From the NCBI GenBank assembly GCA_964419335.1, contig CAYQOX010000009.1:1-64000 (forward strand): 64,000 nt of DNA, in the 5' to 3' direction. The notes beneath the pieces were generated by a model. It saw only the letters and a list, made by a program, of their open reading frames with translations. It did not search any database and was not told where the DNA came from. Both the position numbers and the translations under genes were made by a program. Of the stretch, positions 9,033-18,393 are shown one piece after another. Source of the stretch: CAYQOX01 sp964419335 (lineage in GTDB: Bacteria; Hinthialibacterota; Hinthialibacteria; Hinthialibacterales; Hinthialibacteraceae). Within the stretch, counting starts at the first letter, position 1. Each line of letters opens with the position of its first letter.

Positions 9033-10311
9033 GTTTATTTTCTTTTTTAGAAAACCAGAAAATTAAGAGAATGACACATACCACCATCAAGAGAGTGGTT
9101 ATTCCATCGGTGGCCACGGTCATCCAAGCCGAGCCCACATAGCCATACCGAGGGATGAGCACCATATTGCCGATGACGTTGACAAGTAATCCAATCACGC
9201 TGATCCAAGCATAAATCCAGGCTCCCCGTTTTCCATAATAGACCAAGTAAAATCCAAAAGCATTGCCAAAATAAACAATCGGTAATGTCCACGCTAAAGC
9301 AAAGATCCCTCGAACACTATCTGCAAATTCTTGGGGATATAAAAAAGAAATCACATTTTCTCGGTAGGTGATAATTAGAAAGCATAGAATGCCTCCCAGA
9401 ATGCACATGGAAAGTCCCACTTTCATGCTCGTCCAAAAGGAATTCTTGGGACTAAGTTGAATGATTTGGCTCAACCGGGGGGAAAATGATTTGTAGAAGG
9501 CAGAAATCAGTAATACGAGGAAGCCAATAGGACGATAAGCGCAACCATAAAACGCGATTGAATCGCTAAGGCCATACCATCCAAGCATCATAACATCGAT
9601 ACGAGCATACAATATAAAACTAATGGCACCGATGCTTACAGGGAGTACTTCGCGATAAAGATAGGCGACATTTTCGAGGAAGGGATTGTTGTTGGCGGCT
9701 TGTGGTCCCATCATCTTTGATCCACGTGAAAGCCAAAAAAATTGAATCGCCCAGCGTATAAGAATAAACAGCGCTGCCCAAAGTACTAATCTGCTTACAA
9801 ATAGGATGAGTAGTAGTGCTAGGGTTAAACTGATCACACTGCAGACGGATGAGACATATACGGGGAAAAGAAAATTGTGTTGGGAGCGATAAAAGGCCTC
9901 CATGGATTCTGAAAGAGATTGAAACACAATGGCAAAGCAGAAAAAACCAATGACAAAACGGGGGTAAAAGTGATCAAAAGTATTGCTGTTGATCAGATAG
10001 ATCACATAAGCAATGATCAAACTACCCCCCAACAGGGTGAAAAAAATAGAACGGCGATACTCGTTCCACCATGAACGGCTGCGTGAGGTTTCTCGAATAA
10101 TGATGGCGTCGAATCCTGCACAAATAATACCGGCTCCGATTTCAAGGCAGGATCGACCGAGTTCAAAATAATCAATGTCGGCTTTTGGGACCAAACGTAC
10201 CAGGGCAAGAAAAAAAAGAAATTGAAGTACACTATTAAAACAATAGAAGGTACCCAGTATGACCGTATTTTTAGAAACCGTTAAAGTTGAGTTATGGTTG
10301 TTTGTTTTCAC
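9016..10311 (-). CDS. Polysaccharide flippase (Wzx/MATE-like oligosaccharide transporter)
   Basis: 431 residues with about 12 hydrophobic segments spread evenly along the chain, a cytoplasmic C-terminus rich in Lys/Glu (FWFSKKENKHENST) and a hydrophilic start. The Wzx/PST-type pattern is visible in the first helices (VILGTFYCFNSVLQFLFFLA) and in AFYGCAYRPIGFLVLLISAF. It would move undecaprenyl-linked oligosaccharide across the inner membrane. The 3' end overlaps the downstream glycosyltransferase by 17 bp, so the operon reads flippase then transferase. No Wzy polymerase or chain-length regulator is next to it. Family membership is likely; substrate unknown. Confidence 0.82.
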   Translation of the reverse strand: MKTNNHNSTLTVSKNTVILGTFYCFNSVLQFLFFLALVRLVPKADIDYFELGRSCLEIGAGIICAGFDAIIIRETSRSRSWWNEYRRSIFFTLLGGSLIIAYVIYLINSNTFDHFYPRFVIGFFCFAIVFQSLSESMEAFYRSQHNFLFPVYVSSVCSVISLTLALLLILFVSRLVLWAALFILIRWAIQFFWLSRGSKMMGPQAANNNPFLENVAYLYREVLPVSIGAISFILYARIDVMMLGWYGLSDSIAFYGCAYRPIGFLVLLISAFYKSFSPRLSQIIQLSPKNSFWTSMKVGLSMCILGGILCFLIITYRENVISFLYPQEFADSVRGIFALAWTLPIVYFGNAFGFYLVYYGKRGAWIYAWISVIGLLVNVIGNMVLIPRYGYVGSAWMTVATDGITTLLMVVCVILLIFWFSKKENKHENST

Positions 10312-10565
10312 GAGATTCGTTTATATAAAATACATCCTGTAGTTTGAAACTTTTTCAAACCCGAATGGGGATATTGGAATATATTTCAGGCATTTAAAGA
10401 AGATCATCGTAGAACTATCATAGCCAACTAATCATTCAAGGTATTACTTCATTTTTAGAAAGAGTTTTAACACCTTAAAGAAACATAAAAGCTCAGACTC
10501 ATTTTGCCTATTCATCCCGATAGACAAAATAGGGGTATTCTTTCTGTAACGTATAGACCTCTAGA

Positions 10566-12599
10566 TTATTGTCTTTTAGAAGATCGAGGGCCGATTGGGC
10601 TCATATCGATCTTTTTGAAACCGAGATCAAAAGCCGGTGACTTAGGTGATAAATTGAAATTCATTTTTTCTATATTGACAAATAGAGGATCGGCGATTTT
10701 CGAATTACGGTCCTGGCCTCTGGCTTGCCATTCTGGCCAGCTCCATTGGGCAAACTTAAAATCTTTCTTGGTTGGATTCCAGTAAAGGTTGTAATCGAAT
10801 TGATAATGATCACCTGACCAATTGCTTCCCAAAAGTTCGCCTTCTTCCCAGTACACAATGTTGTGAGTGAAGGAAAAGGAAAGATGGTCTTCGGCACGGG
10901 TTCGCATAACTTGATATTCCCGCCCATAGGTGAAGATATTATTGCGAATTATATTTTCTTTGCCGTAGTGTTGATGGAATCCTGCGCTTTTGGTTTTATA
11001 CGTTATATTGTTTTCGATAAGAATGTTGGTGCTTCCTTCGTCGGGGTATATCCCCCATCCCCCATAACCGTAGGATTCGATATGATGAAAAAAGTTATTT
11101 CGGATCACGGTTCCTGGTTGGGTTCCTAGGGTATAAATGCCCCCCATATCGCTAAGAATGCCTTGGCCGATATGATGGACATGATTATATTCGATCGTAT
11201 TATGGTGGGCTCCGGTAGGATGGTATCCCCATGTCCAGCCAACCGAAATGCCGGTATAGAAAGTGTGGTGTATGTGATTATGAGCGATGGTGTTGTGATC
11301 ACTTTGTCCAACCCACACACCTACAGCAGCTGGGTAGATCTTGCCGATGTCATAGATGTGATTATCGGAAACCTGGTTATATTGGGTCATAAGGGGAGCC
11401 TCGGTGCGCATGCTCGTTTCTCCGATTTTTATGCCCCCTGCACCAACATCTTGTATCTCATTATGGATAAGACGATTGTTTTTGCAACCTTGGATCAACT
11501 CGATCGCATAGTTTCCTAATTGGGAAAAAGTACATTGCCTGATGGTGCAATCGTTAGCCCCATTGGCATGAATCGCGGCAGAGATGTCGTGGGCGGCTTG
11601 TACATCAGGATAGCCTTCGCCTAATTGGGGTGCCATAGTGTGTTTGAAGTGCAAATCACGAAATTCTAGATGGTGGACATATTGTTCATTTTCAGGATCC
11701 CCTCGAAGAATGAGGAGTTGCTCTAAATGTGGTGCAACCACTTTGTTCAATTCGGCATCGGGTTTGGTCATGAGACTTAAAATCCCGGTGTCTCTCTCTA
11801 AACGCCATTCACCAGGTTGGTCTAAGGCTTCAGGAGCGTTCTCTATCCAAAAACGGGCGTTATTGACTCCTCGCCAGTTGGAGGGAGGCACTTGCTTTGA
11901 AAGTGTGACTGTGTTATCGGATTCATTCACTTCTTTTATAGGCATGTGGATTTCAGCCCATTTGGCGAGTGCGACAACACTTACATCCCCTAGGTCAACC
12001 CAAGACGATTTAATCACCTCATCAGGATAAGTGAAATGAGCGGGACCTTCCAAGCGCATAGGGCTTTCCATTTGGTAATATCCTTTGTTGGGTGTTCGTG
12101 CTCGGGTTTGGCGTTCATCCTTGATGAACAATTGATAAAAATCCCAATCACCTTTCTCCACCTCGGGGAGATGGGTTTGTTTTACAGAAGAAGTTTGATC
12201 TTGCCATTCCTTCTCAATGTGTTTTCCTCCGCTTAGTATGGGTTTTTCACCGGGGTAGGCAACATAGGATATAGGAGTATTCTCTGTGCCGGAATCTTCC
12301 GGGTTGAAGATCAACGGTTCTTCGAGATAATAAGTTCCACCACGAAGGAAAATGAGCACGGGTTGATTGAATTCTTCGGAAGACTTGAGCGAACGGATTT
12401 CATCTCGGGCGCGTTTTATGGTGGCAAAAGGACCGTCGTTATCACTTGGGAGGGGATCGGGGAGGTTCCCAGACCACTGGTCATTTCCCTCGGGAGAAAC
12501 AAAATAGACGATCGCATTATCAGGAATATTTGTAGTGGTGGTTCCACAGGATAATAACGTGAAGGATAAGACGAGTAATAGCCAAAAATGATTTTTCAT
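10566..12599 (-). CDS. Right-handed parallel beta-helix lipoprotein
   Basis: 677 residues. A lipoprotein signal ends at LLSC (Cys 18), so the protein is anchored to a membrane leaflet, probably the outer membrane. The mature part starts with the DUF1565-like motif VYFVSPEGNDQWSG, then PFATIKRARDEIR and FLRGGTYYLEEPL. This is the usual entry to pectate-lyase-type beta helices. Residues 330-600 consist of repeated helix rungs such as NRLIHNEIQDVGAGGIKIG, HNTIAHNHIHHTFYTGISVG and RNNFFHHIESYGYGGWGIY. Such proteins bind or cleave polysaccharides; no catalytic residues can be assigned by eye. The C-terminus DLGFKKIDMSPIGPR is typical for the family, so the gene is complete. It is divergent from the Tat oxidoreductase gene across 232 bp. 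Confidence 0.85.
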   Translation of the reverse strand: MKNHFWLLLVLSFTLLSCGTTTTNIPDNAIVYFVSPEGNDQWSGNLPDPLPSDNDGPFATIKRARDEIRSLKSSEEFNQPVLIFLRGGTYYLEEPLIFNPEDSGTENTPISYVAYPGEKPILSGGKHIEKEWQDQTSSVKQTHLPEVEKGDWDFYQLFIKDERQTRARTPNKGYYQMESPMRLEGPAHFTYPDEVIKSSWVDLGDVSVVALAKWAEIHMPIKEVNESDNTVTLSKQVPPSNWRGVNNARFWIENAPEALDQPGEWRLERDTGILSLMTKPDAELNKVVAPHLEQLLILRGDPENEQYVHHLEFRDLHFKHTMAPQLGEGYPDVQAAHDISAAIHANGANDCTIRQCTFSQLGNYAIELIQGCKNNRLIHNEIQDVGAGGIKIGETSMRTEAPLMTQYNQVSDNHIYDIGKIYPAAVGVWVGQSDHNTIAHNHIHHTFYTGISVGWTWGYHPTGAHHNTIEYNHVHHIGQGILSDMGGIYTLGTQPGTVIRNNFFHHIESYGYGGWGIYPDEGSTNILIENNITYKTKSAGFHQHYGKENIIRNNIFTYGREYQVMRTRAEDHLSFSFTHNIVYWEEGELLGSNWSGDHYQFDYNLYWNPTKKDFKFAQWSWPEWQARGQDRNSKIADPLFVNIEKMNFNLSPKSPAFDLGFKKIDMSPIGPRSSKRQ

Positions 12600-12831
12600 T
12601 GAATGACCTCATTAGAACAATTAGATATTTTTTCTTCTCACTATACCATAATAGAGAATTGTGAAGATATAAATAGATTGAGTCCTTTTGTCTTCTACTT
12701 TATTATGGATAATAGGATTTTATAAAAAGTGAAGAAGAAAAACGATAGGTTTCGGCAAGTAGAAAATCGAATGAGTAAAATACGTTTGTTACATAAAATT
12801 ATTGTTTCATCAATAAAAAGGGGAAGGAATC

Positions 12832-14151
12832 ATGAGAAAAGTCAATCGTCGTTCGTTTCTACGTCGTGTCTCCTCGGGAGTTGCTGCGGGGATGGCTCCC
12901 GCGTTTCTTTCACGAAAATCTCTAGGTCAGGAGGCCAAACTCCAAGTTGGGGTAATCGGATTGAAAGGAATAGGATTTCCCTTGGCACGTTCTTTTATTA
13001 ATACGGGTAGGGCCAATATATTAGCGGCTTGCGATGTGGATGAAGATGTGCTGGATCAGCGCATCCAAGATATCGCGTTTTATAATGGATCAGCTCCAGA
13101 AAGATACACGGACTTTCGTGATATTCTGGAAAACGATCAGATTGACGCTGTCATTGTGGCAACCCCGGATCATTGGCATGCAATCCAAGCGGTCATGGCC
13201 TGTGAGGCACAAAAGGATGTGTATTTAGAAAAACCGGCGGCGCATAATGTGCATGAGTGCCGTGTTCTCGCTCAGGCAGCCCAGCAATATAACCGTATTG
13301 TGCAACAAGGGACTCAACAACGAAGCGGCGTCCACTTCCAGGAGGCAAAAGAGTATATTGAACAAGGGCATTTAGGGAAAATCGCCCTCGTAAGAAATTG
13401 GGGGATTTTAGGCCGCGATGATATTGGGAATAAAGAGGACTCTCCTGAACCGGATTATGTCGATTATGATTTTTGGCTAGGTCCCGCGCCCCAACGTCCT
13501 TTTAATGAAAATCGTTTTCATTACAATTGGCGATTTTTCTGGGAGTACGGTACTGGAGACATGGGGAACTGGGGAGTGCACTGGATCGATACCTCTCTTT
13601 GGACGCTCGATTTGGGATGGCCTCTTTCGGTTTCTTCCACCGGTGGGAAATTCATCTATGAAGATGATAAAGAAACCCCAGATACCCAGGTGACCACGTA
13701 TGAATATCCCCATTTGACGATGACGTGGGAATTACGGCAGTGGTCGAATTACACCCCGGACGGGCGTAATGTGGGAACCGGTTTTTATGGTGAAGAGCAA
13801 ACGTTGATCATTAATCGGGATGGTTGGAAGGCCTATTCGAAAGAGGGTTCACAAGTTGTGGAAGAAAGCACGGCTTCCAACGATATGCTTTTGGATCATG
13901 CTCATGACTTTATCGATGCTGTGGAGTCTCGGCAGCCGCCGGTAGCGGATATCGCATCAGGGCATATCAGCGCTGCGGTTGCGATCATGGGGAATGTGGC
14001 TTTAAAAGCGAAAGAAAGAATCGTATATGATCCTGAAGCGGATTCGCTCAACCGCGAGGATTTAAATCATCTCTTGACGCGAGAATATCGTGAGCCATGG
14101 ACGTTACCCAAAGTGGGAAATTCCATTAACTCGTGGTCGCGTATAAAATAA
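12832..14151 (+). CDS. Tat-exported Gfo/Idh/MocA-family oxidoreductase
   Basis: 439 residues. The N-terminus carries a twin-arginine signal (NRRSFLRR followed by a short hydrophobic stretch), so the folded protein with its NAD(P) cofactor should be exported to the periplasm. The Rossmann dinucleotide fold follows (LQVGVIGLKGIGFPLARS), then VATPDHWH and the family EKP motif (YLEKPAAHN). The C-terminal alpha/beta domain includes RNWGILGRDD and DMGNWGVHWID. GGAAGG lies 5-10 nt before the ATG. Periplasmic members of this family are abundant in Planctomycetes and similar heterotrophs and act on sugars or sugar derivatives. The sulfatase remnant directly downstream fits a glycan-degrading context. 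Substrate unknown. Confidence 0.9.
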   Translation: MRKVNRRSFLRRVSSGVAAGMAPAFLSRKSLGQEAKLQVGVIGLKGIGFPLARSFINTGRANILAACDVDEDVLDQRIQDIAFYNGSAPERYTDFRDILENDQIDAVIVATPDHWHAIQAVMACEAQKDVYLEKPAAHNVHECRVLAQAAQQYNRIVQQGTQQRSGVHFQEAKEYIEQGHLGKIALVRNWGILGRDDIGNKEDSPEPDYVDYDFWLGPAPQRPFNENRFHYNWRFFWEYGTGDMGNWGVHWIDTSLWTLDLGWPLSVSSTGGKFIYEDDKETPDTQVTTYEYPHLTMTWELRQWSNYTPDGRNVGTGFYGEEQTLIINRDGWKAYSKEGSQVVEESTASNDMLLDHAHDFIDAVESRQPPVADIASGHISAAVAIMGNVALKAKERIVYDPEADSLNREDLNHLLTREYREPWTLPKVGNSINSWSRIK

Positions 14152-14167
14152 CATCGAGGGGAATCGA

Positions 14168-14202
14168 GGCCGTGAGGTAGAAATCTCACGGCCCCGTTTG
14201 TC
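14168..14202 (+). terminator. Intrinsic terminator-like hairpin
   Basis: A 9-bp perfect stem GGCCGTGAG / CTCACGGCC with an 8-nt loop (14168-14176 and 14185-14193), followed by a weak T-rich tail. It lies 16 bp after the Gfo/Idh stop codon. Confidence 0.6.
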
Positions 14203-14203
14203 T

Positions 14204-14590
14204 CTACCATTCCCAAAAGGGAGCTAAACGTTCTTCGAGATTTTTTCTTATAGGAGTGTATTCTTTTTCTTCTACCACGTTTTCTCTTTCTTTTCCATTT
14301 TTCATAGAGTAGAGTTCGGGTGGATCCGCTTCGTTAAGAATAAATTTCCATTTGTGGGTACGAATCATTTTTGTTTTATACGTAGGTTCCATACATTGTT
14401 CCATGACACGTGTGTGGAGTGGGGTTTCGTCTTCGTCACTTAAATCGAGAGCCGGATTATTCACGGGGTCGATCGTTCCATAGCCTCCGGAAGTAAATAT
14501 GGCTTCGTCTTCCGTAGATTGAGATTGACCTTGAAGAATCGGTTTTAGTGAGCGACCTTCAAGAGGCGCGTTTGGAGTTGTCCCGCTTCA
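14204..14590 (-). pseudogene. Sulfatase C-terminal remnant
   Basis: Reading upstream from the stop, the frame stays open for about 128 codons and matches the end of type I sulfatases. It shows LEGRSLKPIL (the G.SL.PLL element), EAIFTSGGYGTID (like vFaEgG), MIRTHKWKFILNEADPPELY and NGKERENVVEE (the ELYDL...DP.E..N element). The frame is closed at its 5' side by TGA at about 14590, and the sequence beyond shows no sulfatase catalytic domain or CxPxR cysteine motif. The remnant therefore lacks the whole active site. A GTG at 14464 could start an 86-codon peptide, but nothing suggests it is used. The assignment rests on motif order, so it is probable rather than proven. Confidence 0.65.
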
Positions 14591-14744
14591 GTCGGAAATG
14601 GAATTTAGGGGACTTGTGAGTGGTTTTAACAAAAAAGGGATTTCTTGGACATCGATGATTTGTTTTTTTTATGTACTTCTTTAATAATTGTACGCCCAGT
14701 ATAAAATAAAGGATTATTAATCTAATCCTTTGAAGGAGGTTTTT

Positions 14745-15371
14745 ATGTTTTTAAGCCAAAAGTGGAATAGGAAAGATATTATGAAGAAAGGTTTTACTTT
14801 GATTGAATTGCTAATCGTGGTAGCGATTATCGGGATTCTTGCGGCCATTGCGGTTCCCAATTTTTTGAATGCCCAAATTCGTGCCAAAGTTTCACGGGCT
14901 GTCTCGGATATGAAAACGTTAGAAACGGCATTGGAAATGTATGCGATTGATGAGGGAGAGCATCCCCCTGCCAATCAAGCGCGCGTACCGGGCAGTGGAG
15001 ATTATTATCATCCCAATGAGATACGTTTCTACCGTCTAACCACGCCTGTGGCTTATCTTAGTTCTGTTCCTAAAGATCCTTTTGTTTCTGAATCGTCTCC
15101 AGATTATAATCACTGGGGTCATGCTTATGATTATGTAAACAGTTACGATGGGAACATCACTGGATGGGGGCATGAATGGAGGATCAATAGTTGGGGCCCG
15201 GATCAACGTAATGGTTGGGGAGGCCAACGATGGGGCTCTTGCGATAATGGAGAGCCTTCAGGGAACTTTGTCTACAATTCCAGCAATGGGCTTGTGAGTG
15301 CAGGCGACATCATTTGGGTTGGTCCCAAAGCAGGGGGTGACAATTACTGTAATATTCAGAATGGCATATAA
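14745..15371 (+). CDS. GspG-like type II secretion / type IV pseudopilin
   Basis: A major-pseudopilin-like protein of about 208 residues. The ATG at 14745 is chosen because AAGGAGG ends 5 nt before it; a TTG at 14730 overlaps that ribosome site, and an ATG at 14781 (MKKG) is a possible internal start. The prepilin peptidase site is textbook: KKG then FTLIELLIVVAIIGILAA, with Glu at +5 and Pro at +22. The alpha-helical stalk (AVPNFLNAQIRAKVSRAVSD) leads into a variable C-terminal head with SSVPKDPFVSES, a tryptophan/glycine-rich stretch and SWGPDQRNGWGG. No secretion ATPase, secretin or peptidase gene is nearby, so it is an orphan, as is common in lineages with many such genes. It stands alone between terminators. 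Confidence 0.9.
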   Translation: MFLSQKWNRKDIMKKGFTLIELLIVVAIIGILAAIAVPNFLNAQIRAKVSRAVSDMKTLETALEMYAIDEGEHPPANQARVPGSGDYYHPNEIRFYRLTTPVAYLSSVPKDPFVSESSPDYNHWGHAYDYVNSYDGNITGWGHEWRINSWGPDQRNGWGGQRWGSCDNGEPSGNFVYNSSNGLVSAGDIIWVGPKAGGDNYCNIQNGI

Positions 15372-15406
15372 GAAGATGTAATAGGAAGTTTCCTGTGAAT
15401 AAATCG

Positions 15407-15446
15407 AGAGGGGGGATTAATCTTGAAAGATAATCCCCCTCTATTT
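15407..15446. terminator. Bidirectional intrinsic terminator
   Basis: GAGGGGGATTA / TAATCCCCCTC arms, with one extra G on the left arm and an 11-12 nt loop. It lies between the convergent pseudopilin and ddl genes, with an AT-rich tail on the plus side. Confidence 0.75.
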
Positions 15447-15449
15447 CAT

Positions 15450-16637
15450 TTAATCCTTAAATATTTGGCGATTTAGTTGGCGTTTTATTCTTCGTTTGGC
15501 TTTTTTCGATTGAATGGCTTGTTCCACTACGTCACTAAGTAATTCAGTAAATGTACGTTTCGGGGTGGAACTTTCCCAGAGGTAATAGGAGAACGAGCCT
15601 GGTATCGGGTTGATCTCATTGAGATAGATTTGGTCATTGTTTTTATCCACAACAAAATCAATACGAATCACGCCTTGGCAATCCAGCCCGGAGTAGGTGC
15701 GAGTGGCGTAATCGCGTATTTCTTCTTTGATGTTTTGAGGCACATCGGCAGGATCGAGATCTCGTTGCAGCGAAGCCATTCCTTCGCTGGCTGAGGATTT
15801 GTTTTTGTTATTTCTTTTCATGTACTTTTGTTCGAACGTTAAGACCGGATCTTCGCGCAATGGCCGTTCAATCACTGAAAGTTGAATTTGATCTCCGCCC
15901 ATCGCGGCGATATTTAATTCATACATATTCTCAAGAAACGGTTCCACTAAGACTTGGTCATCAAAGGCGAAAGCACCCGCAAGAGAGATCATGAGCTGTT
16001 CCTTATCATAAGCAGAAGATACACCGATACTCGAGCCGAGGTGACAAGGTTTGATGATAACCGGCAGTGAGAAATGATTGATAATTTCTTCGGCGGTGAG
16101 GTGAGCCTGGTCGGGATCCCACTCGCGTTGATGGATCAGCAAACCTGAGAGCAATGGAATATCGAGAGTCGATAGAATTTGTTTTGTAACGTGTTTGTTC
16201 ATGGCGATGGCCGAAGCGCGGGGACCACATCCAACATAGGTGGCATCCATAAACTCAAGTAAACCTTGAAGGCAGCCATCTTCGCCATAGGTTCCATGGA
16301 AAGCCGGAAAAAACACATCCACAGGAAATCGGCGGGGCTTTTTTCCAAATAATCCTTTTTTACGTTGAACTTCGATTAATTCGGCTCCAGGTTCGGGAGC
16401 GAGTTGCACTTGTGTTAACTGGGCTTTTTGTTCTTCGTTGGGGATATAGGTATCTCGTTGGCGCAAGAGGTCTCCGGTATACCAGTGCCCATCGTTGTCA
16501 ACGTAGACAGGAAGAGTCTCGAAACGGGTAGAATCAAACGCTTCTAATACTTGTAAAGCGGTAATGATGCTGATTTCGTGTTCGGTCGAACGGCCGCCAA
16601 AGAGCACAGCCACGCGGAGTTTGTCATTTTGGTTCAT
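15450..16637 (-). CDS. ddl: D-alanine--D-alanine ligase
   Basis: The ATP-grasp ligase that makes the D-Ala-D-Ala dipeptide for peptidoglycan, 395 residues. The N-terminal signature is VAVLFGGRSTEHEISIITA; the ATP-grasp body includes FPAFHGTYGEDGCLQGLLE, PVIIKPCHLGSSIGVS and QGVIRIDFVVD. The metal-binding C-terminal motif is YLNEINPIPGS. At about 395 residues it is somewhat longer than the usual 310-360, because of an extra loop around residues 85-100 and a basic C-terminal tail (KSKKAKRRIKRQLNRQ). It is the last gene of an operon with the MurF-type ligase, 31 bp downstream of it, so substrate synthesis and use are paired. Alanine racemase is encoded at 28.3 kb. Confidence 0.95.
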   Translation of the reverse strand: MNQNDKLRVAVLFGGRSTEHEISIITALQVLEAFDSTRFETLPVYVDNDGHWYTGDLLRQRDTYIPNEEQKAQLTQVQLAPEPGAELIEVQRKKGLFGKKPRRFPVDVFFPAFHGTYGEDGCLQGLLEFMDATYVGCGPRASAIAMNKHVTKQILSTLDIPLLSGLLIHQREWDPDQAHLTAEEIINHFSLPVIIKPCHLGSSIGVSSAYDKEQLMISLAGAFAFDDQVLVEPFLENMYELNIAAMGGDQIQLSVIERPLREDPVLTFEQKYMKRNNKNKSSASEGMASLQRDLDPADVPQNIKEEIRDYATRTYSGLDCQGVIRIDFVVDKNNDQIYLNEINPIPGSFSYYLWESSTPKRTFTELLSDVVEQAIQSKKAKRRIKRQLNRQIFKD

Positions 16638-16668
16638 AATCTATAGCTCCTATAAGAATTCGGGAACG

Positions 16669-18393
16669 TTAGAATAAGCGAAAAGCGCTTTGAGTTTCGA
16701 GTACGTCCGGAAGATCATTTTCAAATAAGATGACATCTCCGGATCGAACTTGTTGATTGAGCCATTCCCGCGTATCCAACAGTGAAGGGAAGGTATAGAG
16801 ATTTTCGGAGAGAAATTGTTTTTTGAGAAGTCCTTGGCGAAAAGAAGGGGTGCGATGGGGGGCTACATGGCAAACTAGATCGCATATCCCCGCGGCTTTT
16901 GCTCCTATCTTTTCATGTTCTTCTGCATTTTTATCTCCTAATTCAACCATTCCCGGAGTGACAAGGATTTTCCGTTTTCCAGGCAAAACCCGCAAGACTT
17001 CAAGCGCGTTTTGGAAACCTACGGGGTTGGAATTATAGGCATCGTCGATCCACGTAATCCCGTTTGGATCACGTTCTACCACCAAGCGATGAGGAATAGG
17101 GGGAATGCTTTTCATGGCGGATAAGGCGGTGACGACCGGAACCCCCAGTTTTACAGCCGCAAGGAAAGCGGCCACTGCGTTTTGGGCTTGGTGTATGCCG
17201 TAGAGAGGAATGGTTGCCTTATAGTCTTTTTCATCATACGTAAATTCGATGGAAGTGCCCTCTTCTTTTAATTCTGTTTTATGGATACGGCAGTGTACCG
17301 GTTCTTGCTCAATGTTTTCGCCGTACAAATACACAGGGGCTTGGATGTCATTGAGCATAGCGCGGCAATAAGGATCATCGCCATTGAGGATTACCAAACC
17401 ATCTTGAGGTACGGCTTTGGGGAGTTCTGATTTTGCAAGTCTTACCGCTTCGATTGAGCGAAAGCGTTCCAGATGTGCGAGACCAACCGCAGTTACAATG
17501 GCCGCGTTGGGGGGGGTTAAATCGCAAATCCGTTGAATGGATCCCATACCATAGGCTCCCATTTCTACGATAAAAAACTCGTGATCTTGTTTTAGGCGTT
17601 CGCGTATAATACGTGTGATACCCATGGGAGTATTAACACTGCCGGGTGTGGCTAACGTTGGCGTATAAAAATCCAGCATGTGAGCGAGGATATGCTTGAC
17701 TGAGGTTTTACCATAACTCCCAGTGATCCCAATGATTTGAGGTTTGTGCTTGCGAAGAATTTCTTTAGCCTCGTGGAGATAGCGCTGTTGAGTTCGGTTT
17801 TCGATAGGTCGAAGCAGCTGATTGGCAACGAGTACAGACAAGGGAGTGATAAAAATGTATAACGCCAAAAGGAATAAAAAACTCAATATAAGCAGATAAG
17901 TATAAATCGCCGGATTTTGAGTAGGGGTGATGAATTGGTTGTAGAGGGCATAATCTAATAAAAGAATTACGAGATAATGAACAATAATAAATTCGAGCCC
18001 TTGTTTGATCAGCGCCGTGATGAAAATGCGTTTAGCGCGGGCGGTCATCACTAAAGGTTTCTTTGATTTGTGTAGGAGATTGCTCCAAGCGGCTAAGGCG
18101 ATGAACGTGAGGAGCCCAGCCCAGACGAGGGGGTGGGCTATGAATTGAAGTTGGGTAGGTTGAAAGAAGAACCAGACAAGAAGCATGGTCAGGAGAGAAA
18201 GGAGTACGGTTCTCTTTTCAAAAGAGCGGGTTTGAAGCCACCAGGTTAAGAAACGTGTATTGTCGTATTCCTCTTGCTGGAAATATTGAAGATAGCGTAG
18301 AGTGACAGGCCAACAGCATAAAAGAAAAAAGGCATAGCTAATGGCATGGAGAATAAAAAGAATAGTTGATTGTTCTACTGTAAAATCATTCAT
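16669..18393 (-). CDS. murF: MurF-type Mur ligase with an N-terminal membrane domain
   Basis: The C-terminal 370 residues are a Mur ligase of MurF type, which adds D-Ala-D-Ala to UDP-MurNAc-tripeptide. The P-loop GITGSYGKTS lies near residue 218, followed by VEMGAYGMGSI, GLAHLERF, the MurF signature WIDDAYNSNP and TPGMVELGDKNAEEH. The first 205 residues are unusual: about five or six strongly hydrophobic segments (for example TVLLSLLTMLLVWFFF and YLLILSFLFLLALYIF) replace the soluble UDP-substrate-binding domain of ordinary MurF. The protein should therefore sit in the inner membrane. It overlaps the hydrolase gene upstream by 8 bp and is followed by ddl. It could be the cell's MurF or a MurF-like paralogue using a lipid-linked or other substrate. 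Confidence 0.82.
   Translation of the reverse strand: MNDFTVEQSTILFILHAISYAFFLLCCWPVTLRYLQYFQQEEYDNTRFLTWWLQTRSFEKRTVLLSLLTMLLVWFFFQPTQLQFIAHPLVWAGLLTFIALAAWSNLLHKSKKPLVMTARAKRIFITALIKQGLEFIIVHYLVILLLDYALYNQFITPTQNPAIYTYLLILSFLFLLALYIFITPLSVLVANQLLRPIENRTQQRYLHEAKEILRKHKPQIIGITGSYGKTSVKHILAHMLDFYTPTLATPGSVNTPMGITRIIRERLKQDHEFFIVEMGAYGMGSIQRICDLTPPNAAIVTAVGLAHLERFRSIEAVRLAKSELPKAVPQDGLVILNGDDPYCRAMLNDIQAPVYLYGENIEQEPVHCRIHKTELKEEGTSIEFTYDEKDYKATIPLYGIHQAQNAVAAFLAAVKLGVPVVTALSAMKSIPPIPHRLVVERDPNGITWIDDAYNSNPVGFQNALEVLRVLPGKRKILVTPGMVELGDKNAEEHEKIGAKAAGICDLVCHVAPHRTPSFRQGLLKKQFLSENLYTFPSLLDTREWLNQQVRSGDVILFENDLPDVLETQSAFRLF

Noticed and set aside
10504..10565. Short minus-strand open stretch just past the beta-helix stop, reading like a C-terminus (ending YPYFVYRDE)
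   Set aside because: Only about 30 codons, with no start or conserved motif; the beta-helix protein already ends with its normal C-terminus. It could be a remnant but cannot be supported.
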